The translations under genes and the position numbers were made by a program. This document shows positions 60,225 through 64,000 of a stretch of 64,000 nt of DNA, piece after piece. Within the stretch, counting starts at the first letter, position 1; each line of letters opens with the position of its first letter. The notes beneath the pieces were generated by a model. It was not told the origin of the DNA and did not search any database. It was given only the letters and a program-made list of their open reading frames with translations. This DNA is from Chrysophaeum taylorii (Eukaryota; Sar; Pelagophyceae; Pelagomonadales; Pelagomonadaceae), in contig JAQMWT010000386.1 in the NCBI GenBank assembly GCA_029834535.1, forward strand, positions 1 through 64,000, given 5' to 3'.

Positions 60225-60490
60225 CCGAGGCTCCTCCAACCAGTTTCCCGTAAGGCCCGCCTTGGCCAAAACGATCAACAAGAGCCAGGGTCAGACTCCC
60301 GCAAGGTCGGCGTCCTCTTGCCCAAAGCCGTGTTCAGCCGCGGTCAGCTCTACGTCCTTGCTCTCAGCCGAGTCGGCAGGCCAGAAGACATCGTCTTCGG
60401 TGTCGACAACTCCACCATGCTGCGCAATACCGACAACGCCACCCCTTCTACACGCGCATGTCGTATACCGCGAGGTCCTCGGGTAGCCGC
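60225..60490 (+). pseudogene. Helitron PIF1-like helicase fragment H4 (C-terminus)
   Basis: The best preserved C-terminal part: AKTINKSQGQT (near 60268-60300), VGVLLPKAVFSRGQLYV, LSRVGRPEDIVFGVDN and, near 60455-60485, VVYREVLG followed by a stop. These are the last conserved blocks of Helitron helicases. The preceding part of the protein is absent. Small frame changes separate the blocks. Confidence 0.8.
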
Positions 60491-60955
60491 CCTCTCTCCC
60501 GCAGCAGAGTCGTCAATATCAGAGCCCCACAGCACCGATTCATGCGTGTTTCTAATCTTAACCCCCTCGAAGGGCAAAACATCATCCCCAAGGGACAGCC
60601 CGTCAGGCACATCCCTCATACCCCACAAACCCACCCACATCCTTCATGCTCACCACACACACCCCCCTCTTAGCAGTCGACATTTAAAGACAGAGGAGAA
60701 CGAAGAGGTGAAGGTCTTGTAGAGGGACGAATGCTTGCGAGGACCGGGTCGAAGCGAGCGCAGGCTGAGCAGCACGAAACTGTGTGAGGTTTGACATTTG
60801 GGCGAAAGCGTACAGGCCTGCACTCGGCGAACGACCCGGTCGGGCGACTGCGAGTGTTTGCGATGGTCGAAGTGAGCGCACACGAAACTTTGTGGGGTTT
60901 GGGACCAGGTGAACTTACTCGCCTGCACTTATCAACCTTATAAAAGAAAAAAAAA
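60491..60955. repeat. Post-helicase region with inverted R1 and an R2 unit
   Basis: Follows the helicase stop, as the 3' non-coding end of a Helitron would. R1 (inverted) lies at 60595-60690 and an R2 unit GGACCAGGTGAACTTACTCG at 60901. In between, two blocks of a GCGAGGACCGGGTCGAAG-like sequence are imperfectly repeated. No hairpin plus CTAG end could be fixed. Confidence 0.45.
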
Positions 60956-61240
60956 CAGCGTTGTGTATTCACTAAACAATCACTTGCTCGCTTCACTAAT
61001 TCACTTCACTTCATTTCATTTTGTCACCTTCGTTTTCACTTCACATGCACTTCACCGAAGAGGCCTGAAATCTGACGACCCGACGCTTGCCCTGTACCCC
61101 GCCTTCTACGCAGCGTTAAAAAATTAAAACGTTCACTTCACCATAGATTCACTATCGTAGGTCGACGTGTTCACTTCACATTACTTCGCTAGACTTGCTT
61201 AGTAGTGAAGTGAGCCGTGTTCACTGGGAGGGTTTAGCGA
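60956..61240. repeat. Degraded MITE of the hAT-1 family
   Basis: Begins CAGCGTTGTGTATTCAC, close to the hAT-1 terminus, and contains many TTCACTTCAC words as in the hAT-1 subterminal regions. CAGCGTT occurs again at 61110. The right terminus is not recognisable, nor is a target duplication. Confidence 0.45.
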
Positions 61241-61344
61241 ATTAAGAAGGGCTAACGCTCGAGCTCGAGAGGAGCGACTCTCAAGGTTTCTGATCAACGG
61301 CCACAAAACCTCCCACATCCTTCACGCACCACACACACACACGC

Positions 61345-62140
61345 CTCTTACGAAACTCGAAGCCAAGAGTGCCGAGCTCGAGGCCACCGTGCAGCAGACG
61401 GACAAGGTGGCCGCCAAGGAAGCGGTCGCCCAGAGACGCACCTCGGCTCTCTTGTTCGAATCCGAAGGAGTACCGCAAGCTCCAGTCCAGCTACGCCGAC
61501 GTCAACAAGACTGAACCGCGAGCTTCAACTGGATCTCTTCGCCGCCGCCGAAGAGCGCCGCGTCGAGGCCAAGGAGGAGGAGGTCGGGAGGCTGCAAAAG
61601 CGAAGCGAGGAGCTTGATCAAAAACGGGCGCAGATCTGTTGTGTGCCTTCGCGAAGCCACAGGGCGCCGGTGCCGGCTCTGGAGAGACGCCCTGGCCGTC
61701 CAAGCTCCGGCGGCTGTACGTGAAACTTTTAGCACTTCCACCGGCCGAGATCTCCGAGGCTGTCGCGTCGGTCTTCTTAGCGGTGCTGGGTCCCGAGCTG
61801 GGGCCGAGGAGCTCGAACTGCCGAGTGTGTGGATTGGTGGTGGTGCTACTCGACTAACTACCAGGCCTTGGACATCGTCGATCGAGGCCTACCCCAGGAG
61901 TTCTTGGTGGTCCGAGTCAACGAAACGCTCGGTCGATATCAAGACCTCGATCCGCGACATCATCTTTGGCGAGCTCGACACTCAGATCAAGGATGTCATG
62001 CTCCTCGAGACCATCAACGCCTGGAGCGAGGGCTGCCCGCACACCTTGGAGAATGGTGAGGCGATACGTGGAAGGACGGCGGCGAGCTGCTTTTTTCCAA
62101 GGCGAACGAACCAGACGGACGAGCAGCAGCTCAAGTAAGA
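61345..62140 (+). pseudogene. Unrecognised coiled-coil protein remnant
   Basis: Plus-strand pieces: a coiled coil KLEAKSAELEATVQQTDKVA (from about 61348), AEERRVEAKEEEVGRLQKRS (61550-61610), then WPSKLRRLYVKLLALPPAEI and SEAVASVFLAVLG (61695-61790), and a final part DIIFGELDTQIKDVMLLETI (61955-62015). The frame changes at least three times. A long coiled coil followed by a small helical domain occurs in some transposases, but there is no catalytic motif. Function unknown. Confidence 0.35.
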
Positions 62141-62880
62141 CGGTCTACCCCGGCTCGAAACGTCACGCGAACCGCTGCTGCTGCGAAAGCCAATTTTTAT
62201 AGGCGCCAACTACCACGGCAGCATCTTCCCCTCGAGCGAGCGAGCAACATATCGAGCCTCTATCTCCGGTGTCGTCGTCGTCGTTTGCTGTAGGGATGGT
62301 GTGTTTGGTGATTTCGATCCGTGCCCCCCGGCGTAGCATCATCCGGGTCGACGTAAACGGCGGTGAAGCTCCGGCGCAAGGATGAGCAGAGCGATGGAGT
62401 GTTGGGCGAGCTCTAACTCTCACCCCAGCTCGCGGCTCGAGACTGGTCGCCGTTCACTTGCAGATTGGACGACCGACGCGAGGGCTCAGCACAAAGCGAG
62501 GCTCGACTTGCGCCAAATCGAGGAGGCTCTGGTCAAGTCGGCCCTCGAGGTCACACCCATCTGATCGTCGAATTTCAGATCTCCACAACGAATGGGCGCG
62601 TGGCATTGCGAAAAATCACGAGCTTTCCACTCGCTTCGGTCTCGTCGGACGCAAATCGAACATGATGTCGGGGCGGAGTGCTACGCATACGGGTAGTAAT
62701 TTTACTACCGGAATCGGGCCGTTTTTTTATCGACGCAGGCAACAAACAAACCCTGGGCAGCAACGTCGATTTTTAACGGCTGGATTTACATTGTGGATGC
62801 GTATATAGTGAGTGAGTGAGTGATAAAGCACACTACAAAGATTATACAAGTGTAGTGGAGTCGAGCTATTCGGTGCATTC
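62141..62880. other. Unassigned region
   Basis: No gene recognised. ORFs on both strands are short and of low complexity. A GTGAGTGAGTGATAAAG stretch lies near 62810. Nothing further is supported. Confidence 0.4.
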
Positions 62881-62884
62881 ATAG

Positions 62885-63923
62885 CTTGCCAAGGGAAAAT
62901 ATGGCTTCCTGTCGCTTTCATCGACGCGGCAGAAGGCGCGGTTTTCTTCATCCGGTTCCCATGCTTTCCAACAGCAATAGGGTCGCTTTTCTTCATCCCA
63001 TGCTTTCCAACAGCAATAGGGTCACTTTTCTTGCCACAGCGACCACATCGGCGACATACAACGGGTTCGTCGTATGAGTGTTAGCCAGATATATTCTGGT
63101 CAGAACACAGACTATGTGTGGGAGCAGCGGGAGCTGCAGACGGAGTAGGCTCAGGCTCGTGTTGCAGCTGACTGCGGGCGACCTGAATGTCGGGCACGGT
63201 AATGCGACGGGAGGTTCGTAGCTTCGGAGGCACCACGAATACGACGGCGGCTTCAGTGGCAGTGGACGTATCGGCATGCTCCTCGATGATGAACGGCGAA
63301 TCCATATCATTCCTTGGCTCCTCCGATCCGCCACGGGCCAGTCGGGGTGCGGGATCTTGAAAGGCGGCGCTCCCTTCCGTCGTGAGGGATCGCGTAGCTC
63401 GGCTTGGAGCCGGACATTCTCGTCACGCACAGTGGACGTCGGCTTGTTCGGCGGCGCAGGACCAGCAGCGATTGTGCATGCAATATTCAAAACCTTGGCT
63501 GTCGCTCCTTGCCATATTCGCGCGAGAGAGGCCCGCATTCTTTCTTTCCGGAAAGCAATCCTGCTCGAAAAAAAAAAAAAGTCTCGGCGAGATTCGAGAG
63601 CCTTGACTTGATTCTCCCACCAGTCAGCAAACTCCTCGGAGTAAGTGATTGCGTCGTCGTGCACATTGGCACTTGAGGATATATTGTTCATGAAACGCCG
63701 GTAGTTTGATTTGAGCAGGTCTTTCTTTCTTTCTTTCTTTCTCCGCCGTTGTTGAAATAAATAAATTAAATCTGCGTATCCGGGATGAAATATCCCTCGG
63801 GTGTGCCCCACCAGCGCAATGCCTTAGGCAGCGTCGATCGCCACAAGGCAGCAACATCATCAGACTCGCAAATATCATCATCGTCATCACCGACATCGAC
63901 CTTCGCCTCGTCCTCGTTCGCAT
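62885..63923 (-). pseudogene. Unrecognised minus-strand protein remnant
   Basis: Minus-strand pieces: a helical part with SEEFADWWENQVKALESR (63600-63660), then SLARIWQGATAKVLNIACTI, a coiled-coil heptad (TVRDENVRLQAELRD, near 63390-63440), DSPFIIEEHADTSTATEAAV (63245-63305) and a Cys-cluster VVCRRCGRCGKKSD (63020-63070) followed by two copies of KKSDPIAVGKHG. A TTTC microsatellite (63718-63742) lies near its start. Probably one protein gene now decayed or with introns. Family unknown. Confidence 0.35.
62946..63030. repeat. Short tandem duplication in the Cys-cluster frame
   Basis: CCCATGCTTTCCAACAGC plus the next 20 bases occurs twice in tandem, repeating about 12 codons (KKSDPIAVGKHG) on the minus strand without a frame change. 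The unit keeps frame, so it may be an expanded protein motif. Confidence 0.8.
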
Positions 63924-64000
63924 CGTCGCGAGAGAGTTGACGACATAGAACTGCTCGTTTGTGGAAGCAAAATCCCGAGTTAAAAAAAAAAGAATGGATG

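Noticed and set aside
1-64000. Bacterial or phage origin because of two cytosine methyltransferases
   Set aside because: Both are embedded in LTR-element polyproteins; the rest of the window is eukaryotic transposons, with no restriction enzyme or operon.

Overview
The window reads as nuclear DNA of a unicellular eukaryote, made almost entirely of transposable elements piled into one another. Reasons: Ty1/copia and Ty3/gypsy LTR elements, a LINE, hAT and TTAA-type DNA transposons, Helitron helicase pieces, no operons, no ribosome-binding-site spacing and no tRNA or rRNA gene that I can see. A captured fragment with TAWAFA-type helical repeats and a LINE reverse transcriptase of a kind I associate with microalgae suggest an alga or other protist (stramenopile- or dinoflagellate-like). 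That assignment is inference. I see no host gene that is clearly intact.

Layout. 0-10 kb: a minus-strand copia fossil (Copia-1) with gag, a protease-like patch, a C5-cytosine DNA methyltransferase, integrase and reverse transcriptase; a LINE has landed in its 3' part with an 11-bp target duplication. 10.2-12.5 kb: first of three copies of a P-loop NTPase gene unit resembling the RHS/Crinkler group; the others are at 36.4-38.7 and 54.3-56.6 kb. 12.5-17.3 kb: two TTAA-flanked elements tail to tail forming a long palindrome, the left one split by an hAT transposon with a perfect 8-bp duplication. 17.3-21.7 kb: Helitron helicase fragments, their satellite-like repeats, and a 1034-bp non-autonomous hAT carrying a captured host repeat-protein fragment. 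21.7-26.4 kb: gypsy fossil Gypsy-1, cut off just before its methyltransferase position. 26.4-26.8 kb: LINE 3' end. 26.8-35.1 kb: Gypsy-2, with protease, methyltransferase, reverse transcriptase, RNase H and integrase, then a 3' LTR facing an inverted LTR that holds a small MITE. 38.7-40.4 kb: a TIR transposon with a second set of related TIRs inside. 40.8-42.7 kb: 5' part of a third copia. 42.7-44.5 kb: Helitron-type repeats. 44.6-54.3 kb: Copia-2, plus strand, heavily decayed, with methyltransferase traces and a second hAT copy nested in it. 56.6-64 kb: Helitron remains, a minisatellite, a possible decayed hAT and two unrecognised reading frames.

Main point. Cytosine-5 DNA methyltransferase domains occur in LTR retrotransposons of two different superfamilies within 64 kb: Copia-1 (traces in Copia-2) and Gypsy-2. 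The two domains are unlike each other in their motifs but sit in the same slot, directly after the protease. Retrotransposons carrying DNA methyltransferases have been reported from dinoflagellates and a charophyte, so the principle is known. Two apparently independent captures side by side, in equivalent polyprotein positions, is what deserves follow-up.
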